Source of the DNA: Actinomycetota bacterium
Lineage (GTDB): Bacteria; Actinomycetota; Acidimicrobiia; Acidimicrobiales; Ilumatobacteraceae
Length of the DNA stretch: 37,098 bases
Assembly (NCBI GenBank): GCA_026393475.1
Contig: JAPLAA010000033.1
Coordinates: 1-37,098 of the forward strand
Direction of reading: 5' to 3'
This document shows, piece by piece, positions 6,978 through 14,647 of this stretch; positions within the stretch are counted from its first letter, which is position 1, and each line of letters begins with the position of its first letter. Position numbers and translations under genes: made by a program. Below the pieces are notes generated by a model, which was not told where the DNA came from, made no database searches, and was given only the letters and a program-made list of their open reading frames with translations.

Positions 6978-7829
6978 ATGGCTGAGATCAAGCGGGTTGG
7001 GGTCCTCGGGTCGGGCATCATGGGCTCGGGGCTGGCAGAGGTGATGGCACGGTCGGGGTACGACGTCGTCGTGCGGTCGCGTTCACAGGCGAGCGCCGAC
7101 GCCATGGTCGCGACGATCGACAAGGGCCTCACCAAGGCGATCGAACGCGGCAAGGCCACCGAGGAGGAGAAGGCGACGATCCTCGGGCGCATCACCGCCA
7201 CCGATCACCTCGGCCGCGTCGCCGACTGCGATCTCGTGATCGAGTCGGTCGTCGAGGACCTCGCCGTGAAGAAGGCTCTCTTCGCCGAGCTCGAGGAGAT
7301 CGTGAAGCCCGAGGGCATCCTCGCCACGAACACCTCGACCCTTCCGGTCGTCGAGCTGGCGATGGTGACCAAGCGCCCGTCGCAGGTGTGCGGCATCCAC
7401 TTCTTCAACCCGGCGCCGGCGATGAAGCTCGTCGAGGTGATCCGGCCGATCACCGCCAGCGACGACACGATCGCCGCGGCGATGGCCTTCGCCACGTCGT
7501 GCGGCAAGGACGCCGTCGAGGTGCAGGACCGCGCCGGATTCGTCGTCAACGCCCTCCTGTTCCCGTATCTCAACAACGCGGTGCGGATGTGGGAGATGGG
7601 CACCGCGTCGATGGAGTCGATCGACACCGCCATGAAGGGCGGTTGCAACTTCCCGATGGGGCCGTTCGCACTGCTCGACCTCGTCGGCCTCGACACCTCG
7701 CTCGCGATCCTCGACGCGCTGTACACCGAGTTCCGCGACCCGAACTACGCCGCCGTGTCGACGTTGCGCCGCATGGTCGCCGCCGGCCACCTCGGCCGCA
7801 AGACCAAGCGCGGCTTCTACACCTACTGA
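6978..7829 (+). CDS. hbd: 3-hydroxybutyryl-CoA dehydrogenase
   Basis: The 283-aa protein matches the short 3-hydroxyacyl-CoA dehydrogenases in length and order. The N-terminal Rossmann fold has GVLGSGIMGSGLAEV for NAD(P). The centre has NTSTLPV and HFFNPAPAMKLVEV, the catalytic His region. The C-terminal dimer domain has RAGFVVNALLFPYLNNAV and ends with LGRKTKRGFYTY. It interconverts acetoacetyl-CoA and 3-hydroxybutyryl-CoA. ATG 6978 starts the Rossmann fold correctly and has a TATGGT box 6 nt upstream. A MeaA-type mutase lies 3 kb downstream on the same strand, so a role in an ethylmalonyl-CoA route is reasonable but inferred. PHB or fatty-acid metabolism is the alternative. Confidence 0.95.
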   Translation: MAEIKRVGVLGSGIMGSGLAEVMARSGYDVVVRSRSQASADAMVATIDKGLTKAIERGKATEEEKATILGRITATDHLGRVADCDLVIESVVEDLAVKKALFAELEEIVKPEGILATNTSTLPVVELAMVTKRPSQVCGIHFFNPAPAMKLVEVIRPITASDDTIAAAMAFATSCGKDAVEVQDRAGFVVNALLFPYLNNAVRMWEMGTASMESIDTAMKGGCNFPMGPFALLDLVGLDTSLAILDALYTEFRDPNYAAVSTLRRMVAAGHLGRKTKRGFYTY

Positions 7830-7842
7830 TCCGGCCGATCCC

Positions 7843-7890
7843 GCCGATCGCACCGTCGGCCCGCCGATCCGGCCGATCGCACCGTCGGCC
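7843..7890. repeat. Tandem pair of hairpins downstream of hbd
   Basis: GCCGATCGCACCGTCGGCC occurs at 7843-7861 and again at 7872-7890 (period 29). Each copy can fold as a small stem (GGCCGA/TCGGCC around an 8-nt loop). It begins right after the hbd stop and may end transcription. Confidence 0.75.
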
Positions 7891-7931
7891 GCTCGGTGCC
7901 GACGAGGTCGTCCGGCGTGTGTCGCGTCTGG

Positions 7932-7937
7932 TCTGAT
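7932..7937 (+). promoter_or_regulatory. Weak -10-like box TCTGAT
   Basis: TCTGAT is 6 nt before ATG 7944. It deviates from the nANNNT pattern at its second base. Confidence 0.3.
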
Positions 7938-7943
7938 GTCGGC

Positions 7944-8870
7944 ATGACCCACGCGTTTCGTTTCGGTGCCAAGGCCACCCGTGCAGCTTCCGCGAAGGAG
8001 TGGACCGACCTCGCCAAGCAGGCCGAGGACCTCGGCTACGCCAGCTTCCAGATCGACGACCACTTCGGCAACCAGCTGGCCCCGGTACCGGCGATCATGG
8101 CGGCCGCGGCGGCGACGTCGAGCATCCTCGTCGGCCCGCACGTGGCGGGCATCGACTTCCGCAACCCGGTGCTGTTCGCCAAGGAGGCGGCCACCATCGA
8201 CCTGCTCAGCGACGGGCGGATGATGCTCGGCCTCGGGGCCGGCTGGTCGAAGGACGACTACGCGATCGCCGGCATCGAGCAGGCCAGCGCCTCGGTGCGC
8301 ATCGAGCGCCTGGGCGAGGCCGTGCAGATCATGCGCGGCCTGTGGGGCGAGGGGAACTTCTCGTTCAGCGGCCAGCACTTCCAGGTGGCCGAGGTCGACG
8401 CGAAGCCCAAGCCGATCTCGAACATCCCGATCCTCATCGGCGGCGGCGGCAAGAAGCTGCTCACCCTCGCCGCCCAGTCGGCCGACATCGTCGGCATCAA
8501 CCCGACGATCGTCGCCCGCTCCATCAACCCGCGCTCGATGGCGACCGCGGCCGCCGACGTGGTCGACGAGAAGATCGCCTGGGTGAAGGAGGCCGCCGGT
8601 GCCCGCTTCGGCGAGATCGAGCTGCAGCTCCAGCTGTTCAAGACCCAGGTGACCGACGATCCGCAGCCGGTGATCGAGGGCCTCGCCAAGGCGTTCGGCC
8701 TCCCGCCGGAGGTGGTGGCCACGGCCCCGTTCTTCCAGATCGGTTCGGTGGCGCAGATCAAGGAAAACCTGATCGCGATGCGCGAGCGCTGGGGCATCAG
8801 CTACATCGTCTGCCAGAACGACGGCACGCAGGCCCTCGCTCCCATCGTCGCCGAGCTCGCCGGCACCTGA
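7944..8870 (+). CDS. LLM-class F420-dependent oxidoreductase (TIGR03621-like)
   Basis: This is a 308-aa luciferase-like TIM-barrel protein. FRFGAKATRAASAKEW opens the barrel. AEDLGYASFQIDDHFG resembles the second strand of F420-dependent members. FAKEAATIDLLSDGRMMLGLGAGW is the conserved LLM signature (DxLSxGRxxLGxGxGW). IPILIGGGGKKLLTLAA is the phosphate-binding region. It should use reduced F420 (or FMN) for a redox reaction; the substrate cannot be read from sequence. The C-terminal YIVCQNDGTQALAPIVAELAG agrees with this subfamily. It stands alone between hbd and aat. Confidence 0.93.
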   Translation: MTHAFRFGAKATRAASAKEWTDLAKQAEDLGYASFQIDDHFGNQLAPVPAIMAAAAATSSILVGPHVAGIDFRNPVLFAKEAATIDLLSDGRMMLGLGAGWSKDDYAIAGIEQASASVRIERLGEAVQIMRGLWGEGNFSFSGQHFQVAEVDAKPKPISNIPILIGGGGKKLLTLAAQSADIVGINPTIVARSINPRSMATAAADVVDEKIAWVKEAAGARFGEIELQLQLFKTQVTDDPQPVIEGLAKAFGLPPEVVATAPFFQIGSVAQIKENLIAMRERWGISYIVCQNDGTQALAPIVAELAGT

Positions 8871-8919
8871 TCCTCGTCCCCGCGACCGGAACGGGCTCGC
8901 GGCGTGGCCGCCGGTGCGG

Positions 8920-8925
8920 CATGAT
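8920..8925 (+). promoter_or_regulatory. -10-like box CATGAT
   Basis: CATGAT is 6 nt before GTG 8932, which supports that start for aat. Confidence 0.45.
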
Positions 8926-8931
8926 CGTCCC

Positions 8932-9645
8932 GTGACCGAGGGGCGTGACAGCGACGGTGGTGCCCCCGTCGTCCGGCGACGGTGGCACGAAGGATGGCAA
9001 CCGCGCCGACCGGTCGAGCCGCGCTCGTCGGCGTGGCGGCTGCCCGATCCCGACGACGCCGATCGCCACGGGCTGTGCGCCGTCGGCGCCGATCTACGGC
9101 CCGGCACGCTGCTCGCGGCGTACCGGTCGGGGCTGTTCCCGATGCCGGTGCGCAAGCGTGTGCTCGGCTGGTGGTCGCCCGATCCGAGGGGCGTGCTCCC
9201 GCTCGACGGCCTCAACGTCAGCCGGTCGCTGCGCAAGAGCTGCGCGAGGTACGAGATCCGCTTCGACACGCGCTTTCGCGAGGTGATGGAGCGCTGCGGT
9301 GACCCGCGCCGGCCACACGGATGGATCACGAGCGAGTTCGTCGACGCCTACGAGGAGCTGTTCCGGCTCGGCTGGGTCCACTCGGTCGAGACGTACCTCG
9401 ACGACGAACTCGTCGGCGGCCTCTACGGGGTGCGCATCGGAGGTTTCTTCGCGGGCGAGTCGATGTTCTCCACCGCCACGGACGCCTCGAAGGTCGCGCT
9501 GGTGGCGTTGGTCGACTGGCTCGTCGACACGGGCGCGCTCCTGCTCGACGTGCAATGGCAGACCGATCACCTCGCATCGCTCGGAGTGGTGGAGGTGCCT
9601 CGGGCGGCGTACCTGTCGCTGCTGAGCAGCGCGGTCACCGCCTGA
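8932..9645 (+). CDS. aat: Leucyl/phenylalanyl-tRNA--protein transferase
   Basis: The 237-aa protein has the full Aat pattern: GLCAVGADL, then AAYRSGLFPMP, WWSPDPRGVLPLDG and the GNAT-like core GGLYGVRIGGFFAGESMFS, followed by a DVQWQTDHLASLG ending. It transfers Leu or Phe from tRNA to proteins with N-terminal Arg or Lys, marking them for ClpS/ClpAP. GTG 8932 is preferred over GTG 8914 because of the CATGAT box 6 nt before it. The roughly 35 N-terminal residues before the core are Arg-rich and variable. No clpS or clpA is in the window. Confidence 0.95.
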   Translation: MTEGRDSDGGAPVVRRRWHEGWQPRRPVEPRSSAWRLPDPDDADRHGLCAVGADLRPGTLLAAYRSGLFPMPVRKRVLGWWSPDPRGVLPLDGLNVSRSLRKSCARYEIRFDTRFREVMERCGDPRRPHGWITSEFVDAYEELFRLGWVHSVETYLDDELVGGLYGVRIGGFFAGESMFSTATDASKVALVALVDWLVDTGALLLDVQWQTDHLASLGVVEVPRAAYLSLLSSAVTA

Positions 9646-9675
9646 GGCCCCTCGCAGTGGTCCCGCCACCGACTT

Positions 9676-9781
9676 GGTCTCACGCTGTGCGGTCGTCCGC
9701 TGAGCGGCAGACCGAGCGGCAATGGTGCGGTGCCGGTGGCCCGAAAGCCACCGGCACCAGCGTCCACCGTGCAGTGAGACC
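9676..9781. other. Nested inverted repeats in the aat-protease gap
   Basis: An outer pair, GGTCTCAC (9676-9683) and GTGAGACC (9774-9781), encloses a perfect inner stem of 12 bp at 9729-9758. Together they could fold as one long cruciform or structured RNA of about 106 nt. The 251-bp gap 9646-9896 holds nothing else that I recognise. Confidence 0.6.
9729..9758. terminator. Perfect 12-bp hairpin downstream of aat
   Basis: GGTGCCGGTGGC and GCCACCGGCACC pair perfectly around a CCGAAA loop. There is no T-run, so it may act as a U-less terminator or an RNA-stabilising hairpin after aat. Confidence 0.55.
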
Positions 9782-9896
9782 GCCGAAATCCCACTCACGC
9801 TGGTTCCGCCCGCTGTCCGAACGTTCTCTCGAACGCTCGGCCGTGCACCGTTGCGGGGAAATCATCGGACCGACGCGGTGGCACCTTGAGGGGTTC

Positions 9897-11042
9897 TTGA
9901 AAGGATCTGTCGGATTTCTGTGGATCGCGTTCGCGGTCGGGTTCGCCAACGTGCTCGCCGGGTGTGCCGGCGACGGCGCCGCTGCCACCGCCTTGCCACC
10001 CCCCGTGCAGCGCATGATCGACGACGGAGCGGCGCCGCCGGACGACCTCGTGGAGGTGTGGGTGTGCCGGGTGCCGGTCACCACGACGGCGCCCCTCTAC
10101 GGCGACCTGCCCCTGCGCCAACCACTCGATCCGGCGGTGATCGTCGAGCAGATCGGCAGCCGCGTGGCGGACTACTGGCGAACGGTGTCGGGAGGTCGGT
10201 ACGAGCTGTCGTTCGCCGTCGGAGGGGTGGTCGACCTCACCGACGACGAGGACGACGCCGACTGCCTCGCCCACGCGCTCGACCGCTCGGGGCCGACCGC
10301 CACGGTGGTGCTCGCGGTCGCCGACGCCGAGCACGCCGACGGCCAGGTCGGCGGGCGGGGCAGCCAGGGCAACGCACCCAACTGCGACGGATGTGCGGCA
10401 GCGGCCACGCGCCGAGGGGCGTCGATCGGCGCCAGTGACTTCCATCCCGATTGGGGTCCGATCCCGTTGCTCGACCTGATCGAACACGAGTTGGGTCACA
10501 CCCTCGGCCTCCCGCACTCCGGCGACGGCACGTCCGCCGACGAGGCCTACACCAGCGACCTCGACGTGATGAGCAACAGCGCCGCACCGCGCACCGTCGA
10601 CCCGGCGCGTCGCGACGGGCCGTCGACGCTCGCGATCAACCTGCTCGACCTGGGCTGGCTCGACGTCGACGACGTCGTCGCGCTCGACAGGGCAGACGGG
10701 GACGAGGTCGAGGTCGAACTCGCGCCGGTGACCGCGGACGACGACGTCGAGGGGGCTCGCCTCGTCGTGCTGGCCGTCGACGAGCACCGGGTGCTCACGG
10801 TCGAGTACCGCACCCCCACGGGCTTCGACGACCACCTGCCCGAGTCGGGGATCGCGGTGCACCTCGTGGACGATGCCGACGGCACCGCCATCGAACGCTC
10901 GCAGACGCCGGTGCACGCGGCACGCCCACCGTTCACCGACCTCCTCGGCCCGGGCGGATCGCTGACCACGAACGGCTGGACGATCGACGTCGTCGAGGTG
11001 GGCGCCACCGCCCGTCTGGCGATCGTGCCTACCGACCGGTAA
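9897..11042 (+). CDS. Secreted zinc metalloprotease lipoprotein (HExxHxxGxxH)
   Basis: From TTG 9897 the product is 381 aa. It begins with a compact lipoprotein signal: LK, a hydrophobic core, then LAGC at residues 20-23. The zincin site is HELGHTLGLPH, with a likely Met-turn at SDLDVMSN, both in the middle of the protein. This is the metzincin pattern. The C-terminal about 150 residues are acidic and beta-rich, without a recognised domain. The start is uncertain: TTG 9897 has GAGGGG upstream and gives a normal signal peptide, while GTG 9843 would add 18 residues. The protein should be tethered outside the membrane and cleave proteins there. The substrate is unknown. Confidence 0.85.
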   Translation: MKGSVGFLWIAFAVGFANVLAGCAGDGAAATALPPPVQRMIDDGAAPPDDLVEVWVCRVPVTTTAPLYGDLPLRQPLDPAVIVEQIGSRVADYWRTVSGGRYELSFAVGGVVDLTDDEDDADCLAHALDRSGPTATVVLAVADAEHADGQVGGRGSQGNAPNCDGCAAAATRRGASIGASDFHPDWGPIPLLDLIEHELGHTLGLPHSGDGTSADEAYTSDLDVMSNSAAPRTVDPARRDGPSTLAINLLDLGWLDVDDVVALDRADGDEVEVELAPVTADDDVEGARLVVLAVDEHRVLTVEYRTPTGFDDHLPESGIAVHLVDDADGTAIERSQTPVHAARPPFTDLLGPGGSLTTNGWTIDVVEVGATARLAIVPTDR

Positions 11043-11046
11043 CACT
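11040..11046 (+). promoter_or_regulatory. Imperfect -10-like box TAACACT
   Basis: TAACACT overlaps the TAA stop of the protease gene and ends 6 nt before ATG 11053 of the mutase. Confidence 0.3.
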
Positions 11047-11052
11047 TGCTCC

Positions 11053-13014
11053 ATGGCTGATGAACAGACGGTTCGGCGGGACGAGCCCTGGTTGATGCGC
11101 ACCTACTCGGGGCACTCGACCGCGAAGAAGAGCAACGAGCTGTACCGCACCAACCTGGCCAAGGGCCAGACCGGCCTGTCGATCGCATTCGACCTCCCGA
11201 CCCAGACCGGCTACGACCCCGACTCGCCGATGGCGCGGGGCGAGGTCGGCAAGGTCGGCGTGCCCGTCGCCCACCTCGGCCACATGACGACGCTGCTCGA
11301 CGGCATCCCGCCGGGCACCATGAACACGTCGATGACGATCAACGCGACCGCGGCCTGGCTGCTCGCGCTCTACGTCGCGAACGCCGAGGAACAGGGCACG
11401 GCGCCGGCCGCGCTCCGCGGCACCACGCAGAACGACATCGTCAAGGAGTACCTGTCGCGCGGCACGTACATCTTCCCGCCGGTGCCCTCGAAGCGCCTGA
11501 TCGTCGACATGGTCGCCTGGTGCACCCACCACGCGCCCAAGTGGAACCCGATGAACGTGTGCTCGTACCACCTGCAGGAGGCGGGTGCGACGCCGGTGCA
11601 GGAGATCGCGTTCTCGCTCGCGACGGCGATCGACGTGCTCGACGCGGTGCGCGACAGCGGCCAGGTCGAGCCCGAGCAGTTCGCCCAGGTGTTCGGCTCG
11701 ATCTCGTTCTTCGTGAACGCCGGCATCCGCTTCGTCGAGGAGGTCTGCAAGCTCCGGGCGTTCACCGACCTGTGGGATCGCATCGGCCTCGAGCGCTACG
11801 GCGTCACCGACGCGAAGGCCAGGCGGTTCCGCTACGGCGTGCAGGTGAACAGCCTCGGCCTCACCGAGGCCCAGCCGGAGAACAACGTGCAGCGCATCGT
11901 CCTCGAGATGCTCGCGGTCACGCTGTCGAAGAAGGCGCGGGCCCGCAGCGTGCAGCTGCCCGCGTGGAACGAGGCGCTGGGCCTGCCGCGCCCGTGGGAC
12001 CAGCAATGGTCGTTGCGGATGCAACAGGTGCTCGCGTTCGAGACCGACCTGCTCGAGTACGGCGACATCTTCGACGGCTCCACCGTGATCGAGACCAAGA
12101 CCGCCGCGCTGCGCGACGCCGCGTGGGCCGAGTTGCAGGACGTGCTCGACCGTGGCGGCGCGTTCGAGGCGGTCGAGGAGCTCAAGGGCCGGCTCGTGCG
12201 GTCGATGGCCGAGCGCACCCGGCGCATCGAGGCCGGTGACCAGGTGGTGGTCGGCGTGAACGCCTACACCGAGACCACCGACTCACCGCTCGGCGGCACC
12301 GACAACATCCTCACCGTCGACCCGGCGGTCGAGGCCGAGATGATCGCCGACGTCACGGCCTGGCGCGCCGGCCGCGACCAGGTGGCCGTCGACGCGGCGC
12401 TCGCCGAGCTGCGCCGTGCGGCCATCGACGGCAGCAACATCATGGAGCCGTCGATCGCACTGGCGAAGGCGGGTGGCACCACCGGCGAGTGGTCGTCGAC
12501 GCTGCGCGAGGTGTTCGGCGAGTTCCGCGCCCCGACCGGCGTCTCGGCCGCGGTGGGCAAGCGGGTGGGCGAGTTGGCCGAGGTGGCGGCCTACGTGAAG
12601 ACGATCGCCGGCGGGCCGCCGAAGTTCCTCGTGGCCAAGCCCGGCCTCGACGGTCACTCCAACGGTGCCGAGCAGATCGCGGTCGCAGCTCGCGACTCGG
12701 GCATGGAGGTCGTGTACGCCGGCATCCGCTCGACCCCGGAGCAGATCGTGGCCGCGGTCCGCGACGAGGACCCGGACGTGATCGGCGTGTCGATCCTCAG
12801 CGGATCGCACCTGTCCCTCGTGCCCGACATCCTCAGGCTCATGGCCGCCGACGGCCTCGACGCACCGCTCGTGGTGGGTGGCATCATCCCCGAGGCCGAC
12901 CGCCAGTGGCTGCTCGACGCCGGTGTCGCGGCGATCTACACGCCGAAGGACTACCAGCTCGCCCAGATCATGCGCGGCGTCGCCGATCTCGCCGTCGCCC
13001 ACCGCAACGCCTGA
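11053..13014 (+). CDS. meaA: Ethylmalonyl-CoA mutase / MeaA-type B12-dependent mutase
   Basis: The 653-aa protein carries both parts of an acyl-CoA mutase in one chain. The N-terminal barrel (about residues 1-510) begins PWLMRTYSGHSTAKKSNELYR and has GLSIAFDLPTQTGYD, MNTSMTINATAAWLL and WNPMNVCSYHLQEAGATPVQ. The C-terminal B12 domain (about 515-653) has DGHSNGAEQ (DxHxxG, lower-ligand His), SILSGSHL and VVGGIIP. Length and opening match MeaA/Ecm rather than methylmalonyl-CoA mutase subunits (about 720 aa). The reaction is (2R)-ethylmalonyl-CoA to methylsuccinyl-CoA. Ecm versus MCM cannot be settled without a tree. No crotonyl-CoA reductase, ccr or mcd is in the window, though hbd is close by. 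Confidence 0.9.
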   Translation: MADEQTVRRDEPWLMRTYSGHSTAKKSNELYRTNLAKGQTGLSIAFDLPTQTGYDPDSPMARGEVGKVGVPVAHLGHMTTLLDGIPPGTMNTSMTINATAAWLLALYVANAEEQGTAPAALRGTTQNDIVKEYLSRGTYIFPPVPSKRLIVDMVAWCTHHAPKWNPMNVCSYHLQEAGATPVQEIAFSLATAIDVLDAVRDSGQVEPEQFAQVFGSISFFVNAGIRFVEEVCKLRAFTDLWDRIGLERYGVTDAKARRFRYGVQVNSLGLTEAQPENNVQRIVLEMLAVTLSKKARARSVQLPAWNEALGLPRPWDQQWSLRMQQVLAFETDLLEYGDIFDGSTVIETKTAALRDAAWAELQDVLDRGGAFEAVEELKGRLVRSMAERTRRIEAGDQVVVGVNAYTETTDSPLGGTDNILTVDPAVEAEMIADVTAWRAGRDQVAVDAALAELRRAAIDGSNIMEPSIALAKAGGTTGEWSSTLREVFGEFRAPTGVSAAVGKRVGELAEVAAYVKTIAGGPPKFLVAKPGLDGHSNGAEQIAVAARDSGMEVVYAGIRSTPEQIVAAVRDEDPDVIGVSILSGSHLSLVPDILRLMAADGLDAPLVVGGIIPEADRQWLLDAGVAAIYTPKDYQLAQIMRGVADLAVAHRNA

Positions 13015-13047
13015 CTCCTTCGCCCCTCGCCGCGGTGGGCTCGACAT

Positions 13048-13088
13048 CCGTGAGCAACACGCCGCGTGACGCGGCGTTCGGCTCACGG
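13048..13088. terminator. Strong bidirectional hairpin between convergent genes
   Basis: CCGTGAGC (13048-13055) pairs with GCTCACGG (13081-13088). Inside, ACGCCGCG pairs with CGCGGCGT around a TGA loop, with a 3-by-3 internal loop between the stems. It sits between the 3' ends of meaA and the radical SAM gene and fits a shared terminator, though no T-run follows. Confidence 0.65.
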
Positions 13089-13114
13089 AACCATGGCGGG
13101 TGTACCCGGCGCGC

Positions 13115-14623
13115 TCAGGAGTGCTGGAGCACGGCCAGCGGGATGCGCAACCGGGTGGGGTTCGGGTTGCGGGCGCCGCGCTCGCGCTCGCGCAACGCCT
13201 CCCAGCGTGCTGCCACGCGATCGCGCTGGTCGGCCAGCGGTACGTCGTCGATCATCGGATGCCGGCACCGTGACATGTCCGCCTCGCGACGACGGAGGTC
13301 GAGGTCGTCGTGCAGGCTGAGGTGGAGTTCGCGGTAGATCTCGGTCGGGTACGTGCCCTCGAACATCATCGCCAGGTCGCCTGAGCTCTCCCAGTTGGCC
13401 TGCTCGTCGAGGTCGAGCCGCACCATCTCGTGGAAGCGGGTGCCGGGCAGCGGGTAGCTGACGCTGACCCCGATGTCGTCGGGCAGGAGGTCGCGCACCA
13501 GCGCGAGGGTGAGCTCGATGTCGGTCCAGGTCTCGCCCGGGTAGCCGAACTGGATGAAGAAGCCGGCGCGGATGCCGTGGGCGCCGAGGCGGTCGCGAGC
13601 GTCGCGGATCTGCTGGATCGTGATCTCCTTGTCCATCGCGTCGAGGACGCGCTGGCTGCCGCTCTCGGCGCCGAGCCACACCTCGTGGCATCCGGCGCGG
13701 GCGAGCGCGGCGACGGCCTGCTCGGTCATCAGGTCGCAGCGCGACTGGACCGTGAACGGCAGCCGCACCTCGGCCTCGTCGACGATGCGGGCGAACTCGG
13801 CGAGCCAGTCGCTGCGCAGGCCGAAGATGTCGTCGGCGAACCAGACGTGGTCGGGGCGGTGGTCGCGATCGAGCGCGATGAACTCCTCGGCGACCTCGGC
13901 CGCCGACCGCATCGAGTAGCGCTGACCCCAGATCGGTTTGGCGCACCAGTTGCAGTGATAGGGACAGCCACGGGTGGAGACGAGGTTGAGCGAGAAGCGA
14001 CCGTGGGCCTCGGTCCACGCTTCCCGGTACGCGTCGATGTCGACGAGGTCGCGCGCCGGCGCACCGAACACGTCGGGATGGCGCTCGATCGACCGCTTCG
14101 CCGTGCGCGCCACCTGGCCGTCGATCAGGAGAGCGAGCCCGTCGACGTCGGTGAGCGCGCCCTGCGGATCGGGGCCGAGCCACCGGGCCACCACTTCGCG
14201 CATCGTGTGCTCGGCCTCGCCGATCAGGCAGGCGTGAGCGCCGGCGGCCAGGTACACCTCGGGGTGGTCGGTCACGTCCGCGCCGCTGACCGCGACCCGG
14301 CAGCCGGCAGCCAGCGCCATGCCCACCATCGTCACCGCCGCTTCGCGCATGCGCGTGAGGCACATCTTCGACAGGAAGTTGAAGTTGTCCTCGTACAGCA
14401 CCACGACCGACGGCCGGTGGCGCTCGAGGCTCTCGGCGAACGCCGACTCGTCCTCGGCGAGCATCGAGTCGAACACGGCCACGTCGAGCCCGTCGAGGCG
14501 CAGCACGGTGGCGGCGTGCAACGTGTTGAGCGGCGGGTAGGGCCGCATCTTGGCGTGCTGCTTGGGGTCGAGCCGCAAGAAGTACGAGTGGGCGAGGAGG
14601 ACGGGCTGATCAGCGATGCGCAA
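13115..14623 (-). CDS. B12-binding-type radical SAM enzyme of unknown product
   Basis: The 502-aa protein has an N-terminal cobalamin-binding-like domain (about 1-170), but the DxHxxG signature is not seen. A radical SAM core follows, with RGCPYHCNWC (CxxxCxxC for the 4Fe-4S cluster) and VSTRGCPYH just before it, and later WLGAESGSQRVLDAMDK and GFFIQFGYPGETWTDI. A C-terminal about 100-residue tail is specific. TTG 14623 is used because no ATG or GTG lies near in frame. The upstream glycosyltransferase ends 24 bp away, so the genes are probably one operon. Family relatives methylate unreactive carbons or act on sugars and lipids. The substrate here is unknown, perhaps a glycan or lipid made by the neighbouring genes. 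Confidence 0.9.
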   Translation of the reverse strand: MRIADQPVLLAHSYFLRLDPKQHAKMRPYPPLNTLHAATVLRLDGLDVAVFDSMLAEDESAFAESLERHRPSVVVLYEDNFNFLSKMCLTRMREAAVTMVGMALAAGCRVAVSGADVTDHPEVYLAAGAHACLIGEAEHTMREVVARWLGPDPQGALTDVDGLALLIDGQVARTAKRSIERHPDVFGAPARDLVDIDAYREAWTEAHGRFSLNLVSTRGCPYHCNWCAKPIWGQRYSMRSAAEVAEEFIALDRDHRPDHVWFADDIFGLRSDWLAEFARIVDEAEVRLPFTVQSRCDLMTEQAVAALARAGCHEVWLGAESGSQRVLDAMDKEITIQQIRDARDRLGAHGIRAGFFIQFGYPGETWTDIELTLALVRDLLPDDIGVSVSYPLPGTRFHEMVRLDLDEQANWESSGDLAMMFEGTYPTEIYRELHLSLHDDLDLRRREADMSRCRHPMIDDVPLADQRDRVAARWEALRERERGARNPNPTRLRIPLAVLQHS

Positions 14624-14647
14624 TTCTCGATCACCGCCAGGTCCTTG

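Noticed and set aside
7083..9329. A 748-codon open frame on the minus strand across hbd, the LLM gene and aat
   Set aside because: It lies antisense to three well-supported plus-strand genes, is rich in Arg, Asp and His from GC-rich codons, and has no recognisable motif.
9819..9835. GAACGTTC and CGTTC-TCTC-GAACG as a LexA (SOS) box
   Set aside because: The actinobacterial LexA box is GAAC-N4-GTTC; here the half-sites are either directly fused or in the opposite order.
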